A stretch of DNA of 64,000 bases from Rhizomys pruinosus (lineage: Eukaryota > Chordata > Mammalia > Rodentia > Spalacidae): assembly GCA_009823505.1 (NCBI GenBank), contig VZQC01001015.1:744902-808901 (forward strand), read 5' to 3'. The notes beneath the pieces were generated by a model, which was not told the DNA's origin, did no database searches, and saw only the letters and a program-made list of their open reading frames with translations. Positions 63,200-64,000 of this stretch are shown piece by piece; position 1 is the stretch's first letter; every line of letters starts with the position of its first letter. A program made the position numbers and the translations under genes.

Positions 63200-64000
63200 A
63201 AACATCTGGCATTTTAAGTGTATTCTGAGACTGCAGTGCAGAACCATGCGTCTGCAAGGCCAGCACTCTCCTGTCATTTCCCAGCCCTGTGTTAACTTTC
63301 TCAGAATGTGAGATCCGAGGAGAAGTTTCTCCAGGTAAAAGGCATCAAAATTAATTTTTCCTTTTGTTTTTTTTTCAAATAACACCTCATTTCGGCAAAC
63401 TGCTTTCAATCCCCACCTTCCCACCCAACCCAACCCCATTTAATCTTCAGTGGGTAGACTCACTGCCAGCTTGCTGGCTTCCTGCACTGCCCTTCAGGAA
63501 GCAAATACCCCTGAGAATCGTAACTTGTTGCTTGGTTAATAACAGTCGGAGAAAGCAGTGTGGGGTTTAGCAAAAGGCAACAGTCCACTGGCATTCTCAA
63601 ACTCAGCACCTTTCGTTTTCCAGGCTAATCTCCCCCAGTGAGAGGAGCTCAGAGTCCAGTCCCCAGTATCAGAATGATTCCAGCCATGCTGGCTTCCTGG
63701 TCATGCTGGGGACTTACTTCCCTCCTCTGCTGGACCCTAAAGAATCAAAGATCGGGATTAGAATGGTCAAGTTCACCCTGAAGACTGTCGATTGTGTCTA
63801 ATCCTTTTAAATACGTGGACATCATAGACAGCTCTGCTGTCCAGTCAGAGGTACTGACCACATTGATCTTTGTCGACCAGTGATACAGCCCATGCGTGCA
63901 TGTGCGAGACAATCCCGGGAGAGGCCTTGACACACTCAAAATGAAGATGTCAGTGGCCCACAGAAGCAGCATCTAGGCTCCCTTCCCTCTCCTGATCTAG
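63200..64000. other. repeat-free stretch to the window end
   Basis: No retroposon is recognised over 800 bp. The candidate regulatory sub-block is listed separately. Confidence 0.42.
63700..63920. promoter_or_regulatory. candidate conserved noncoding element with TCF/LEF-like sites
   Basis: AATCAAAGATCGGGATTAG (ATCAAAGATC at 63744-63753) and CATTGATCTTTGTCG (GATCTTTG at 63865-63872) are opposed TCF/LEF-like words about 120 bp apart. TCTAATCCTTTTAAATACG lies between them. Function inferred. Confidence 0.37.

Overview
The window looks like muroid rodent nuclear DNA. It is dense in B1 (7SL-derived), B2 (tRNA-derived), B4/ID-type composite SINEs, rodent L1 3' ends and MaLR-type LTRs, and it carries older mammalian repeats (MIR, MER5-like and other hAT copies). 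The youngest B2 copies carry a 3' body unlike what I remember of the common mouse and rat B2s. I therefore favour a muroid other than Mus or Rattus, possibly gerbil-like, but that is inference. I found no convincing protein-coding exon, structural RNA gene, CpG island or promoter. Every long open frame I examined lies in a simple repeat, a minisatellite or a SINE, or lacks any recognisable domain. This is intergenic or intronic DNA.

Layout. 0-2 kb is repeat-poor with two conserved-element-like blocks. 2-12.5 kb holds large satellites: a GATA array at 2.3-2.9 kb, a second interrupted by a B1 at 9.3-10.3 kb, and a GAT-type triplet array with a 72-bp higher-order unit at 11.2-12.5 kb that was split by a young B2. 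13-16.4 kb is SINE-rich. 16.4-18.1 kb is single-copy with a regulatory-looking block. 18-25 kb mixes SINEs with old DNA transposon and MIR fossils. 25.8-26.3 kb has the most enhancer-like sequence. 27-36 kb is a patchwork of nested SINEs, a MaLR-type LTR and an L1 3' end, with repeat-free islands at 28.4-29.0 and 30.6-31.3 kb. A 921-bp retroposed insert with poly(A) tail and 15-bp target-site duplication lies at 37.4-38.3 kb. 40-43 kb carries a TG-rich array and SINEs. 43.6-44.1, 47.7-48.0, 49.6, 53.7-54.1 and 55.2-56.0 kb are AT-rich, repeat-free blocks with homeodomain-type motifs. 58.0-59.6 kb is a serial insertion hotspot with five tandem copies of one target-site duplication. 60.2-61.1 kb is a 35-bp minisatellite.

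No genes work together here. The working hypothesis is a gene-poor interval whose repeat-free islands may be distal enhancers of a developmental gene outside the window, with retroposons and satellites filling the spaces. The islands were judged by eye from composition, absence of repeats and motif content. Cross-species alignment is the deciding test.
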